DNA of 16,540 bases, taken from positions 4,850-21,389 of the forward strand of contig LT642358.1 of assembly GCA_900128585.1 (NCBI GenBank), written 5' to 3'. This document shows, piece after piece, positions 1 to 9,418 of this stretch; the stretch's first letter is position 1; each line of letters opens with the position of its first letter. Both the position numbers and the translations under genes were made by a program. Source of the stretch: Stramenopiles sp. TOSAG23-3. Its lineage: Eukaryota > Sar. Below the pieces are notes generated by a model. That model did no database searches, was not told the DNA's origin, and saw only the letters and a list, made by a program, of their open reading frames with translations.

Positions 1-112
1 TCTGGAACAAGGAGGAGTTTGGGTTCTTGAACGGTTTTACCTTCTTTTTTCTTTTCTTTTTTGACTTAAAACATACTATGTATATAATTTGTTTTCATTC
101 TTACTCCACGCT

Positions 113-808
113 TTACTCCACATCGGGCTGTGGAGTTATTCGCAAATACGGCTTTATTTCAGTAAATCCTTTGGTAAATAATTCTGAGGCCACTTCATTG
201 TTGATTGATGGAAGTATCATCACATCTTCGCCAACTTTCCAGTTTGCAGGTGTTGCAACTTTTCTGTACACTGCGAGCTGCATTGCATCTAAAGCACGGA
301 TGATTTCATAAAAATTCCTGCCCACGTACGTGGGGTAGTCCATTCGCATTTGAACTTTCCGCTGGGGGTCGATAATTAAAACGCTCCGTACTGTCTGCTG
401 TTTGGCAGGGGCATTTGGAGAATTGGGGTGGCAAAATCCAAATCTTGGTGCTATCTCTCCTGTCGGGTCTGCTACTATCGGAAAATTTACTTCTGTTCCT
501 TGCGTTTCATTGATATCTTTGATCCATCCCTGGTGGTTTGCAACTGTGTCTACAGAAAACCCGATAACTTTGCAATCTCTGCCAGAAAATTCCTTCATTA
601 ATTTCGCGACCATACCAATCTCCGTGGTACAGACCGGAGTGTAGTCAGCCGGGTGAGAAAAGAGCATCGCCCAAGACCCTGTAATGTAATCGTGCAAGGT
701 TAACGAACCTTTTTGCGTTTTGGCTGTGAAGTTGGGCACCTCGTCCCCAAGTCCACAGACGGGACGAAACTCGGTAGGAAATTCGTCATCGTTACTATCG
801 GTTGCCAT
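113..808 (-). CDS. 1-Cys peroxiredoxin (PRDX6 class), 231 aa
   Basis: This is a thiol peroxidase of the AhpC/TSA fold that reduces hydrogen peroxide and organic hydroperoxides. The peroxidatic cysteine is C60 in PADYTPVCTTE, with T57 and E63 beside it, and the supporting arginine is R141 in TVRSVLIIDP. The C-terminal part (PANWKVGEDVMILPS, then KPYLRITPQP) is the extended dimerisation region typical of the PRDX6 or plant 1-Cys class, and the length is close to the usual 220-225 residues. The start is the ATG at 806-808; the reading frame runs two codons further upstream but only to a TTG. I see no clear targeting peptide, so it is probably cytosolic or nuclear. Mammalian PRDX6 carries a GDSWG phospholipase motif just before the active site. 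Here the equivalent is TGSWA, so the GxSxG pattern is absent and phospholipase activity is unlikely. Family assignment is firm; physiological role is inferred. Confidence 0.95.
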   Translation of the reverse strand: MATDSNDDEFPTEFRPVCGLGDEVPNFTAKTQKGSLTLHDYITGSWAMLFSHPADYTPVCTTEIGMVAKLMKEFSGRDCKVIGFSVDTVANHQGWIKDINETQGTEVNFPIVADPTGEIAPRFGFCHPNSPNAPAKQQTVRSVLIIDPQRKVQMRMDYPTYVGRNFYEIIRALDAMQLAVYRKVATPANWKVGEDVMILPSINNEVASELFTKGFTEIKPYLRITPQPDVE

Positions 809-2672
809 AGTCAAAATAGAGTCCGTCCTATAGCAGGCAATAAAAATACCCTAGGTCTTTATCCTGTTGGATCTAATCTATCGGGGTAGGAATATTGAAA
901 CGTTGCATCCTCTGGGCCACAAGTATTCCTACGTGCGACTGAAAAGTTAATGTTTCCAATACCACTACTAACGAACGGAACACCTGTGAAATTTAAAAAA
1001 ATGACGCCAGCGGCGGCGGCGCGCTCTGCTGAAGAAGGGACTCCAGAGAAAAATAACAATTAAGGTTTAAACTACATTAATAATCTAATTATGTCAGTAT
1101 CATATATCATAGTATCAAATTTGGAAACCAGACACTGAACACTGACTGAAGACTGAAAAATACGATGATGAAGATGAAGGAAAAACCCAAATAGATGAGA
1201 ACCTTCTCCTTCCTCTTCCAATCCCTTCCTCTAATGTTGTGTCCTTGTCCCCCTGTGGGCCTGTGGGCTAAGATACTCCACGAAAGTCAACAAACGTACA
1301 AGTTGCTAGAAGGTCATGGTACGGTATAAGAACCAACTTTCTTCAAACACTTCGAAATCAAACCATTCCGACGGACACTTGTTCTCACTGGAAAGGGGCA
1401 TAACACTTAGTATGGAGACGTGGAATGGACACCAATTGATGCTGTTAAAGGCCCAAACCTTTCCAGATGAGGAAACGCAGCCCTGAAACCGCGATTTTCA
1501 AAGAAACTTTCAAAGAAATGGGAAGCCAACTTTGCCATCTGGTGTCCATTCGACGTCTACATGCTCAATTTTATGCTTCATTACAGTGGGAACAAGTACC
1601 CGTTGGAATGGTTTGGTTTCGATTCGTTTTGAAGAAGTTGCTTCAATTTGAAGTATTAATATTAATGAATTTTGATGATACTTTTGAGTAGCTGGCTATA
1701 TACCAATATTCGAAGCAGTGAACAAATTTGCGTTTTAAAAATTGTACTTGTGTTTCGTAGTATGTTGCCTATTATATTTTATTCCAAAAAATTGGCGTCT
1801 TAATGGGAATATCAAATAGTCCCAAATTAACATTAATAGGAAAATTATTTTAACTTTTCCGGGGCTCCACCTTTTTAAGCTATTTATTAGTTACACTTAC
1901 TGTTTTTAAAAATCATTAAATACATAAAATATGTATACTTAATCTATATTTATTTACTGTATTATTACTATATTAAACAATTATTTATTTAATGATTTTA
2001 ATAATATAGTTAGTAACTAGTATCAAATTCTTCTCAACCAGTCATTCCAGACTCTCTTCTCATATCACTTTCAGTCACATAATAAAGAAAAAAGGCAAGA
2101 AAGAACACGAGAATAGCACACAAACTACTTTTAGTTGTACTTACATTATTCTATTCTATGAGAAGAATATGGAAGGATAATAATCGCTGTTAAAAAGATG
2201 TTTCATTTTTGTTGTTGTTGAGTTTTTTAGTATTTACTGTAGATTCTATTGTAATATTATATTGAACAAAGAGGATGGAAGAGTAATGAAAAAAGTAATA
2301 AAAGCATATTTTACTTATACAATACAATTGTTCCTATATACTTTGTCATTTCTATTATCGTCCCAAATTGTAAATTCCTATTGGGAATGTTCAACAATTA
2401 TCTGTACTGTGTCGCTATATAATACTGTAGTGAGCTAGCACGGTCGGTGTTTATTTTTATTATTATTTTTTAGTCATGTTTGTGTGTTGTTTTGTTCGAT
2501 AGATATTTAAAAAGAAACAATCAACCACATCAGACGTGGGGGTGTGAAGGAGTGGGATGGGAAAAGTGGAGAAATCGTATGTGTCACCGTCAACTCTTCC
2601 ACAGGACTTGTATCTAACTCTCGATATCACGTTAAATTGTTGTTCTACTTAATTCTTTTCAAATCTTTCAAA
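809..2672. other. Spacer between peroxiredoxin and eL24
   Basis: About 1.9 kb lies between the divergent peroxiredoxin and eL24 starts and should contain both promoters. From 815 to 1060 the sequence is of mixed composition, with a GC-rich GCGGCGGCGGCGCG patch near 1010-1023, probably peroxiredoxin leader. The minus frame at 859-1059 is open but has no ATG. From about 1690 to 2500 it is strongly AT-rich with no credible gene. The only coding-like stretch is the possible remnant at 1330-1632, listed separately. Confidence 0.6.
1330..1632 (+). pseudogene. Possible decayed Mpv17/PMP22-like remnant
   Basis: One plus-strand frame, interrupted by TAG at 1408-1410 and TGA at 1468-1470, reads like parts of a small membrane-protein family. 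The first part has KPFRRTLVLTG followed by a GD, recalling the N-terminal P-(x)n-VLTAG-(x)n-GD of Mpv17-type proteins. The last part has KKWEANFAIWCPFDVYMLNF, recalling the W-x(3)-N-(W/Y)-K-(I/V)-W-P-x(3)-NF signature of the same family. Only about 35 codons separate the two, where the family has roughly 100, so the middle would be missing. No good splice sites rescue the stops. It could be a pseudogene, exons of an unusual gene, or chance. Confidence is low. Confidence 0.2.
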
Positions 2673-3050
2673 ATGGTTATCAAAACTCGTTTGTGTGCCT
2701 TCAGTGAGAACCGTATCTACCCTGGTCACGGTATGATGGCCATCCGCAAGGATGGTTCCACCGTGCAACTCTTTGGGAGTAAAGAACGTCAACTGTTCAA
2801 CCAACGCAAAAAGCCAGCCAAGCTTACTTGGACCCAAGCCTGGCGCCGATTGAACAAGAAAGCAACGGGCCAAATGCGCTCCAAAAAGCGCACCCGTCGT
2901 GTAGTTAAGGTACAACGTGCTATTGTCGGAATGAACTTGGACGAAATTAAGAAAAAGAGAAACCAGCCGAAAGATATCAGAGACGCTGCTCGTAAACTTG
3001 CCTTGAAGGAAATCAAAGAACGCAAGAATAAGAAGAAAGGCGGAAAGTAA
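2673..3050 (+). CDS. RPL24: 60S ribosomal protein L24 (eL24), 125 aa
   Basis: This is cytosolic large-subunit protein eL24, which sits at the subunit interface and contributes to an inter-subunit bridge. The N-terminal KTRLCAFSENRIYPGHG matches the family signature (C-x-FS-x(2)-(K/R)-IYPGHG). It is followed by the RKKPAKLTWTQAWRRLNKK segment, then KKRTRRVVKVQRAIVG and a lysine-rich helix ending at residue 125. It is shorter than the ~157-residue human protein because the C-terminal extension is minimal, as in many protists. The reading frame is open 43 codons further upstream to an ATG at 2544, but that extension is unlike any eL24. The ATG at 2673 lies in a good context (CAAAATGG) exactly at the family start, so the upstream part is taken as leader. 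The coding part has no intron. Confidence 0.96.
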   Translation: MVIKTRLCAFSENRIYPGHGMMAIRKDGSTVQLFGSKERQLFNQRKKPAKLTWTQAWRRLNKKATGQMRSKKRTRRVVKVQRAIVGMNLDEIKKKRNQPKDIRDAARKLALKEIKERKNKKKGGK

Positions 3051-3406
3051 GCGTGGAGGCGGCTGAGTAATGCGTGGTTGTGCATGGGAAGAAGCCAAAT
3101 GCACTCCAGTGAAATGCGTTCGGCTAGTCTCAGGTGGGTTGGGAGATCTTTTGTACTTTTGGCTTGCATGCTCACACTATACTTTAAAAAAACAAATTAT
3201 TTGAGATAGTGTGTGATTGACCTGCTAAATCTGCAGTGTATCAAATACGTGTTGTTTTTCTGCTATAACTGGCTTTAAAAAACAAACTATATAGTATGCT
3301 TTAAGGCTGATTATAAATAATATATAATACTATGCTCCGAACGTTCGGCGGGTGGTGTCCACTGCCGATGCCACCTCGGTCCCGAGGACGTCCCGCCCCC
3401 TCGCCC
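3051..3406. other. Convergent 3' spacer, eL24 / triple-domain gene
   Basis: The stops of the two converging genes are 356 bp apart. The eL24 side (3051-3330) is AT-rich and carries TATAGTATGCTTTA at 3290-3303, which recurs with one mismatch in the hairpin at 14093-14145. Base composition jumps to GC-rich at about 3335. A perfect 12 bp palindrome, CCGAACGTTCGG, occupies 3337-3348, some 60 bp after the triple-domain stop, so it probably lies in that gene's 3' UTR. I see no further gene. Confidence 0.6.
3337..3348. repeat. 12 bp perfect palindrome in probable 3' UTR
   Basis: CCGAACGTTCGG is self-complementary and stands at the boundary between AT-rich spacer and the GC-rich gene read on the minus strand. 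It could form a small hairpin in the mRNA tail or be a protein-binding site. It may also be chance; no second copy was seen in the window. Confidence 0.4.
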
Positions 3407-6061
3407 TCACTTCTTCTTCCCTCCCAATGGCGCCAATCCCTTTGGACGCCCCATGGCATCCCACGGGCTGTCGCTCGATATCCTTCCCAAGGGGCGCAAC
3501 CCGTTGAAACTGTTGCACTGAAACCCCCCGCCGCTACTATCGCCCCCCTTCTTTAGGGGTGCCAAGCGATGAGGGGGCTTCGCGCTAGACAAGCCACCGG
3601 CACTACTGCCAAGTGGCGCTATCCTGTGTGGGTGCCTGGCTCGTGCCGACGAGCGCAACGGCCCTGGATCCGAGTGTTTGCCTTCTAACTCTTCCCTTTC
3701 CTCGCTACCTAGACTCTTCCCTTCCTTTTCTGGGTCCATAATGATATTGTGCCTGGTAGAACCCGGTGAGCCCGCAGGCGACAAACTACCCGTCTCCTCG
3801 CTCGTAGAACTTCCGGTCGCCGGGTCATCTGAGACCGGGGCACCTTCCCATACAGAAAATTTCTTGAAAAAACTATGTGGCTTGCACCCTAGCGTATACC
3901 CTCGCGCCTTTATAGAAATGTCGGGGAATGTCGAGTCCAACAAAGCGTGCTCTCCCTCTCCCTCGTCTAGAATGACGTACAAGTTGTTTGCTGTGTACAC
4001 CATGCTCAATAGCACGCCCTGGGCGTACACCTTGCTGCAGACGACTTCGATTTCGGCGAGAGGGGCGGCCCCCGCTTCCGTCAGTTGTAACTCAAAATAT
4101 ACGTTTCGGCCTTCCCCATCTATCCACGGCTTTTGCCCCTTGGAAACCAAAAAGTCGCGCAACTTCTCCAGCTCCTCCGATGCGTTCATGAGCTGTTCGA
4201 CTACAAAATCAGCAGCTACTTCCAAATGGGCAAGGGCTTGGTACGCCTTGGAACGGTCCGGCAAGGTTTCGAGTTCCGTCGAAAAGGACATTTCCCGCTG
4301 CTGCCCCGCAATTGTAGGCATCACATCCTTTACCATTTCCAACGTCATCTGGCCAGGATCCACGGAAAAGTCGACGGTGCCCGTGTAGCACCACCCGCCG
4401 AAGCGAAAAAATGCTTCCCGTTGCGTCGGGCCGCTGGCGCCGCTGGCCTGCCCGTGGCGTACCGACGGCGAAAGCGCGCTGCCGTGCTTGAACACGATGT
4501 ACGTCTGCCCCCCCGTGGATAGGCCATTGGCGTCCTCGTCGTCGTTCGCGTCTTTTGACTTCCTGCCTGCCGGGCTTCCCGCCCCTTTCCCAAAAAATCG
4601 AGAGTCTCCCCCACCACTAGGGCTATTCTTGGGGCTTTTTGAAGGCGAGGAAGCTGCCGGGCTACCCTGCCATATGCAAAGTTTCAGAAAGTGCGGGTGG
4701 TCAAAGGTTCCTATTTGGCAGCCGCCGCCCTTTCGACTCATGTCCGGGAACGCTACGTCTAGCAAGGGTTGGTCTCCTTGCCCCTCCGCCAGCGTCGCGT
4801 AGATGCTCCCGTCGAAGTAAATCAACACCATGATGACGCCACGGACGTAAGTCTTGCTTGCGGCGATCTCAACCCCTGCGTAAGCCTTGCTGTCGGGGGA
4901 CATTTGAAGCTCGAAGTACTCGCTCGGGGCCTCACCCGCGATAATTTTCTTGCTCGAGCTTTCCATGGCCTCGAGGGCTTTGTCGCTGTGCGCTAGATCT
5001 TCCATCTGTTCCAGCGACCGTATCGCTTCCGGGGTCGATGCCTGCTCTTCGATGAATGCTGCGGCCCGTGTTAGGTGAAGCAAGGCTCGTCGGAATGAAT
5101 TTCCCTTCTTCAATCTACTAAATTCGTTCACGTAACGGAGCGATGATTGCTGGGCCTGCAGGATTGGGATCGCCATCGGTATGTCCGATAGGGCCATTGA
5201 AATCTGCCCAAGATCTACTTCCCCGTCATAACACCAGTTTCCGCACCGGACGAACACGCTCCGCCGCGTTGTGCTCCTGGAGGGTTTCCGGACGACATAC
5301 GTCTGGTGGTATCCCTCTCTAAAGATATTGTCATCTTTGCCTGGGCCGCCGCCGGCCACTTCCTCCTCCTCGTCGTCGCTCACGAGCCCCTCCTCTAAAT
5401 CCTCCAGATCTGCTGTCTTCTCCGCGGCTTGGCCGGACAGTGGCGAGAACAGAAGGTCCATCTTTGCCCACTGGTCGTGATCTTTGTACTGCTCCAGGGG
5501 GAAATTCTTGTGGGGGTTGTTCACTTTCGGAAAATTTGTGTCCAGCAGCTCGTGCTCGCCAATGGCGTCTTGCAACGTAATCAAGAACTTGCCGTCGTGA
5601 TACAGTATACACCACAAAATGTTTTCTAAGAAAACTTTTGCAACTATCATTTCTACATTACCCATTTTCGCGACATACTCTTTCGTTGCCTCCAGCTCCA
5701 AGTAAAACGCTCCAAAGTCGTCGTTGATCCACGCCGTCATTCCAAACTCACTTAAGGTCCTTAGCTTTTCCTCGTTTCGTAAAAGTTCGCTTTGGACGAA
5801 CCGTGCCGCGGCAGTGGCGTCCTTGACGGGTTGCGAAAACTGTGGGAACACCTTGAGGTCGTGGTCCCGGCACAAGAAAGGCATAGAGCCTTGGCGCTGT
5901 TGAAGGACTTTCAACACCAGCGAAAAATTGTCAAGGGTTAACACTTTAACTCCTAGGTTGGTGGCCTCGTCCCGGTAGCAGAATTTTCCGAACCGAAAGA
6001 GGACGTCACGCGTGGTGGCGCCAAACTTCGCCGGTTTCAAAATTACGTAGGTCTGGTCCAT
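3407..6061 (-). CDS. Triple-repeat-domain protein of unknown family with PL-motif tail, 884 aa
   Basis: I do not recognise this protein. It contains three diverged copies of one ~215-residue domain at residues 2-206, 252-466 and 518-740. Each copy opens with QTYV(I/V) and a short basic stretch, then (F/V)R(F/C)G-x-(F/W)CY. A predicted helical middle follows, then Y-(F/L)-EL(Q/E), (S/A)K-x-(Y/F), and a C-terminal block around LLD-x(2)-FP; copies 2 and 3 close with W-(Q/E)-G. Linker 1 is acidic (residues 217-235). Linker 2 is rich in Ser, Pro, Gly and Lys (467-517). The tail (741-884) is disordered-looking and carries RIAPLG, RLAPLK, GLRPLG and GLAPLG at 813, 832, 854 and 875. No signal peptide or membrane segment is visible, so it is probably cytoplasmic. 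The start is the ATG at 6059-6061; the frame extends upstream only to a TTG. The gene is distinctly GC-rich against AT-rich flanks and has no evident intron. Being a real gene is very likely; function is unknown. Confidence 0.88.
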   Translation of the reverse strand: MDQTYVILKPAKFGATTRDVLFRFGKFCYRDEATNLGVKVLTLDNFSLVLKVLQQRQGSMPFLCRDHDLKVFPQFSQPVKDATAAARFVQSELLRNEEKLRTLSEFGMTAWINDDFGAFYLELEATKEYVAKMGNVEMIVAKVFLENILWCILYHDGKFLITLQDAIGEHELLDTNFPKVNNPHKNFPLEQYKDHDQWAKMDLLFSPLSGQAAEKTADLEDLEEGLVSDDEEEEVAGGGPGKDDNIFREGYHQTYVVRKPSRSTTRRSVFVRCGNWCYDGEVDLGQISMALSDIPMAIPILQAQQSSLRYVNEFSRLKKGNSFRRALLHLTRAAAFIEEQASTPEAIRSLEQMEDLAHSDKALEAMESSSKKIIAGEAPSEYFELQMSPDSKAYAGVEIAASKTYVRGVIMVLIYFDGSIYATLAEGQGDQPLLDVAFPDMSRKGGGCQIGTFDHPHFLKLCIWQGSPAASSPSKSPKNSPSGGGDSRFFGKGAGSPAGRKSKDANDDEDANGLSTGGQTYIVFKHGSALSPSVRHGQASGASGPTQREAFFRFGGWCYTGTVDFSVDPGQMTLEMVKDVMPTIAGQQREMSFSTELETLPDRSKAYQALAHLEVAADFVVEQLMNASEELEKLRDFLVSKGQKPWIDGEGRNVYFELQLTEAGAAPLAEIEVVCSKVYAQGVLLSMVYTANNLYVILDEGEGEHALLDSTFPDISIKARGYTLGCKPHSFFKKFSVWEGAPVSDDPATGSSTSEETGSLSPAGSPGSTRHNIIMDPEKEGKSLGSEEREELEGKHSDPGPLRSSARARHPHRIAPLGSSAGGLSSAKPPHRLAPLKKGGDSSGGGFQCNSFNGLRPLGRISSDSPWDAMGRPKGLAPLGGKKK

Positions 6062-7696
6062 GCTTCGATTTTCAAACGATTCGAAAAACCGCAAGCCAAT
6101 GGAGTCTTCTGACTAAACAAATTACGCAACAGGGCCTCTTGGGAATGTATTCTAAGTGGATGAAAGCCTTGATCTGTCAGCGTATATCTTAAACCTTTCA
6201 CGTTATTAACTCTATCTTTGAATCAGAGTCTTGAACTGGTTTGTTTCCTCTTCAATAAAATCAATTCATCCTTCTTATTGTTTAATAATATTATAATAAT
6301 TACCAGCAGAGGTATTTTTTATTATAAATAATATACACCAGCATAGTATAGGAGTAATAATAAAAAAAATGATGCTTTTTTTTTTTTTAATCATATTTTA
6401 TTAGACTATGGTATTATTTTTTATTATTATTACAGCAGTTTTCGTAGTACTGTGTCGTATAGTACATAAATATATTATTTATTTTTAATTTTTTTTATTA
6501 GCTAATAATTATTATACTACAGAGTACAATAGAAGAATCCACAATGCACGTAACAATTTATAATTCTTCTTATTCCTAATGCATTATTTAATTATTATAT
6601 ATTTAAACAAGCACACAATACTGAAACAACAGTGTCAGAGAGTGACGACGACAACTGAGAAATAAATAATTAATTACTAACAAAGCTCGCTTTTAATCTG
6701 CCCCTCTTCTGGTAGTGATAATATATATTTGGTATATATCACTGTGTTCCCTAATTTATTTATCATGCCATTGTTAACTGTTTCGAAAAAGAAGACTCGA
6801 GTACTACAAATAACGTAGTATTGATTCTGAATTTGCAGTTATTTTTTTATACGAAACAAACAGGAACCTGGTATTGCAAAAAATGCAAATTAATTGATTG
6901 AATGTCGTGAGCTGAAAGTACGTACGGGAAACAGCGTCAGATTTTCTAAGATTTTCAGATGCATAGATCAATCTGAATGATCATTATTTTTAATTATTTA
7001 ATTTAAGAAAGCAAAGTACATGGTAATTTTTGAATTTTCTTATAATAGTGTTCTCCTGTCGGAAAAAATTTATTATTCAAAGAGTAAAACGAAAATCTTG
7101 GTCTTCATACACTGTAGTATTCTATAAAGTTTTGTTCTTGAAGTCCGTTCTGTATTAGCTGTAGACTAATTTTTATAGAGAGAGAGGTAAAGTTAGAATC
7201 CTTTTTGCACGGAGGGAGGATGAGTCAGAACGAAGGCGGTGGCAGGTGGCAGGCATTAATAGTAACAGGCGACAGCCAAACAACGAGCAACGAACAATTG
7301 GAAAGAAATGCAACCGATTATTTTAATTTTAATCAGAAGAATAATACTGAAATTTCATTTTTTATTTATTTCAATGTACGTTCCCTCTATTTACCCTTTG
7401 GATAGCATCAAGCGTTCAAAAAAAAAATGATGTTGTTGTTTTTAATCAACAAGTACAGCAGGTCAGAGCATCAACAACAACAACAATAATAAAAACAGGA
7501 AGGTAGCAGGAAGCAGCAACTGACAACTGATGACCGAGGAGGAGCTGTTTTGCCCTTTACTTTTCTGTTTCCTTCTGAGATATGTGTGGGAGTAATGATC
7601 GATAGATAAGATGACAATTTGTACAAAAGGCACTGGTCACGCCGAAGATATACAAACGCAAAGTTACCGAACGCTGTATTTTAACATTGTATAATA
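6062..7696. other. Divergent AT-rich promoter spacer
   Basis: This 1.6 kb separates the divergent starts of the triple-domain gene and the EF-hand gene. It is mostly AT-rich low-complexity sequence, including a 12-base T run near 6377 and many TATT/ATTA stretches at 6280-6620. GTTGTTGTT near 7430 and CAACAACAACAAC near 7470 form a loose inverted pair. The reading frame at 7205-7405 has no coding character. Promoters of both genes should be here, but I cannot point to defined elements. Confidence 0.55.
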
Positions 7697-8143
7697 ATGC
7701 CGCTTACACAAGACGAAATCGATGGGTGTCGCGACGCCTTCTTAGCCTTCGATAAAGACAGGAGTGGGACGATTGACGTTTGGGAACTAAGGCAAGTGCT
7801 TGAGGCCATGGGGCAGAAGCCAACGGAAGAAGAATTATTCCAGATGATCTCTGAGGTCGACGACAACATGAGTGGCAGTATTGATTTCGGGGAATTCTTA
7901 AAGGTTATTGAAACCCAAAAAGAACGTGCTGCCCAGTTTGACGACGAAAGTGACCTGATTGACGCTTACGTCGCCTGTGGAGGAAACCCGGACAAATCTG
8001 GGTGTGTTAGTGCAGACATGTTGATTAAGATCATCAAACATGACTTTGGGTTGACAATTGACATCGAAGAACTAATACGGGCGATTGATACAGACGGCAG
8101 TGGTGAAATCGAATTCGAAGAGTTCAAAACGCTGTTGTCGTAA
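7697..8143 (+). CDS. EF-hand protein, probable flagellar outer-arm dynein 18 kDa light chain (LC4-like), 148 aa
   Basis: A calmodulin-sized calcium sensor with four EF-hand positions. Loops 1 (D19-E30, DKDRSGTIDVWE), 2 (D55-E66, DDNMSGSIDFGE) and 4 (D131-E142, DTDGSGEIEFEE) keep acidic or oxygen ligands at positions 1, 3, 5, 9 and 12 and should bind calcium. Hand 3 (around GGNPDKSGCVSADM, residues 95-108) lacks the closing glutamate and has an altered spacing, so it is probably inactive. The phrases GTIDVWELR, DAYVACGGNPDKSG and FGLTIDIEELI fit the 18 kDa light chain of the Chlamydomonas outer dynein arm (LC4) better than calmodulin or centrin, as far as I recall that family. That would place it on the dynein heavy-chain tail as a calcium-responsive subunit and imply a motile flagellum. 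Centrin or another calmodulin-like protein is the alternative. The start ATG follows in-frame AT-rich leader. Confidence 0.9.
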   Translation: MPLTQDEIDGCRDAFLAFDKDRSGTIDVWELRQVLEAMGQKPTEEELFQMISEVDDNMSGSIDFGEFLKVIETQKERAAQFDDESDLIDAYVACGGNPDKSGCVSADMLIKIIKHDFGLTIDIEELIRAIDTDGSGEIEFEEFKTLLS

Positions 8144-9156
8144 GCCCCATCTAATGGAACGCTCTGCTGTCGCAGCAGGTCGCACGCGTCTCTGGAACTT
8201 TTGAGGAGATGTGCGACATTATACACTCACACCGCAAGTTTTACTTTTTTAGTTTCTAAGTCTTAAAAAAAAATGTAGATAAAGTATGATAAGTTGAAAT
8301 AATTTTCTTAGCGAATTTAATTGTACTAAAATGTTTTGGCGCAGATTCACATTGATTATATATCGGTGTGTAAGTTGATTGAATCCACGCATTATTTTTT
8401 GCCTTGCTGAGGCCAGATTCGCTTTCGAATGTAGTCCGTGCCTAACTAGTTTTCGCTCGAAAATTCAACATTAGAATTTTTACTTAAAAACTCCGAAAAT
8501 GCGTAAATGTAATGCTCTTTTTTTATTTTACTTTTTATGATCTTCGCCCTTTCGCGGCTTTTGACCCTGTCGGGCCAGTGCTTAACTTTAAGTATCAAAA
8601 TTATGTTAGTACGGTGCCAAATTTTATAAATAAAAGCCATTATTTTGTTTCGAAAAAAGGGGGGGAGAGTACACAAGAGAATAATAGTCCAGGCTAAATG
8701 ACCAGAGTAAACTGGTTCTGAAAATCACAGGAGCAGGGATAACTTCGCAGTGCGTGAAGGAAGCAAAACTTTAATGGGCATAAGGAGCAGAAATACATTC
8801 GTGGTACATGAAGATCAATTTTAAATGCATAAATAACAGCCAATCTTTTGTTTTTAAAAATGGGGGAAAGCGGGAAAATGGGAAAACGGAGCCTCCTCTT
8901 ATCCAAAATACATACACCTCTCTGAAATCGGGTATATTGTTTTCTTGAGCCGTGAGCTAAATACTTGTTTCGTGCCATCTTGAGTGGCGGGGAGAGAGTA
9001 GGTGAACTGGTGCCTTTACCTTAAATTTAACTCTACACACACGACATGTACAAAAACACGACATTCTGTGAATTAATAATATTGTAAAAGAAGACTTAAA
9101 CAACCAAATATTAGGGAAAGTTTATACCACTCACCTTTTCGCTTATATTTTATAAA

Positions 9157-9399
9157 ATGAAAAACGTACTAAGCATTTTATTTTTGCGTTTATTTTCAAC
9201 AATGTTTTTTAACGCACTGCCGCCCAAACGTATGTGGGGTGACAGTCCATCAGATGGCCTTAACGATCAGAAGGGTAAATCACCCCCGACTGTAACACTA
9301 AACTTGCAAAAAAAGTATAACTTGAGACAATGGTGGGTCAAAAGAGTTTCGAGGGAAATAATTAATTTTGAAGGACGTGCACAAAAGCGAAAAAGATAA
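9157..9399 (+). CDS. Doubtful small ORF with hydrophobic N-terminus, 80 aa
   Basis: This ATG-started frame would encode 80 residues. The first ~20 (MKNVLSILFLRLFSTMFFNA) resemble a signal peptide or a single membrane segment. The remainder is basic, with KKYNLRQWWVKR and a KRKR end. I recognise no family. It lies inside repeat-bearing spacer and runs into A-rich sequence, so it may be chance. It is listed only because the hydrophobic start followed by a basic tail is more orderly than the neighbouring frames. Confidence 0.15.
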   Translation: MKNVLSILFLRLFSTMFFNALPPKRMWGDSPSDGLNDQKGKSPPTVTLNLQKKYNLRQWWVKRVSREIINFEGRAQKRKR

Positions 9400-9418
9400 G
9401 AAGAAAAAGAAAAAAAAT

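Noticed and set aside
859-1059. A minus-strand frame upstream of the peroxiredoxin that might be a targeting exon.
   Set aside because: It lacks an ATG, ends in a stop before the peroxiredoxin start, and no splice pair joins it convincingly.
2544-2672. A 43-codon N-terminal extension of eL24.
   Set aside because: The family starts exactly at the ATG at 2673, and the extension has no eL24 similarity; it reads as open leader sequence.
3678-4388. Long plus-strand frames inside the triple-domain gene.
   Set aside because: They are antisense shadows of a GC-rich coding region; the minus frame has the repeated domain structure.
7205-7405. A small ORF upstream of the EF-hand gene.
   Set aside because: The sequence is low in complexity towards its end, has no recognisable motif and lies in a promoter spacer.
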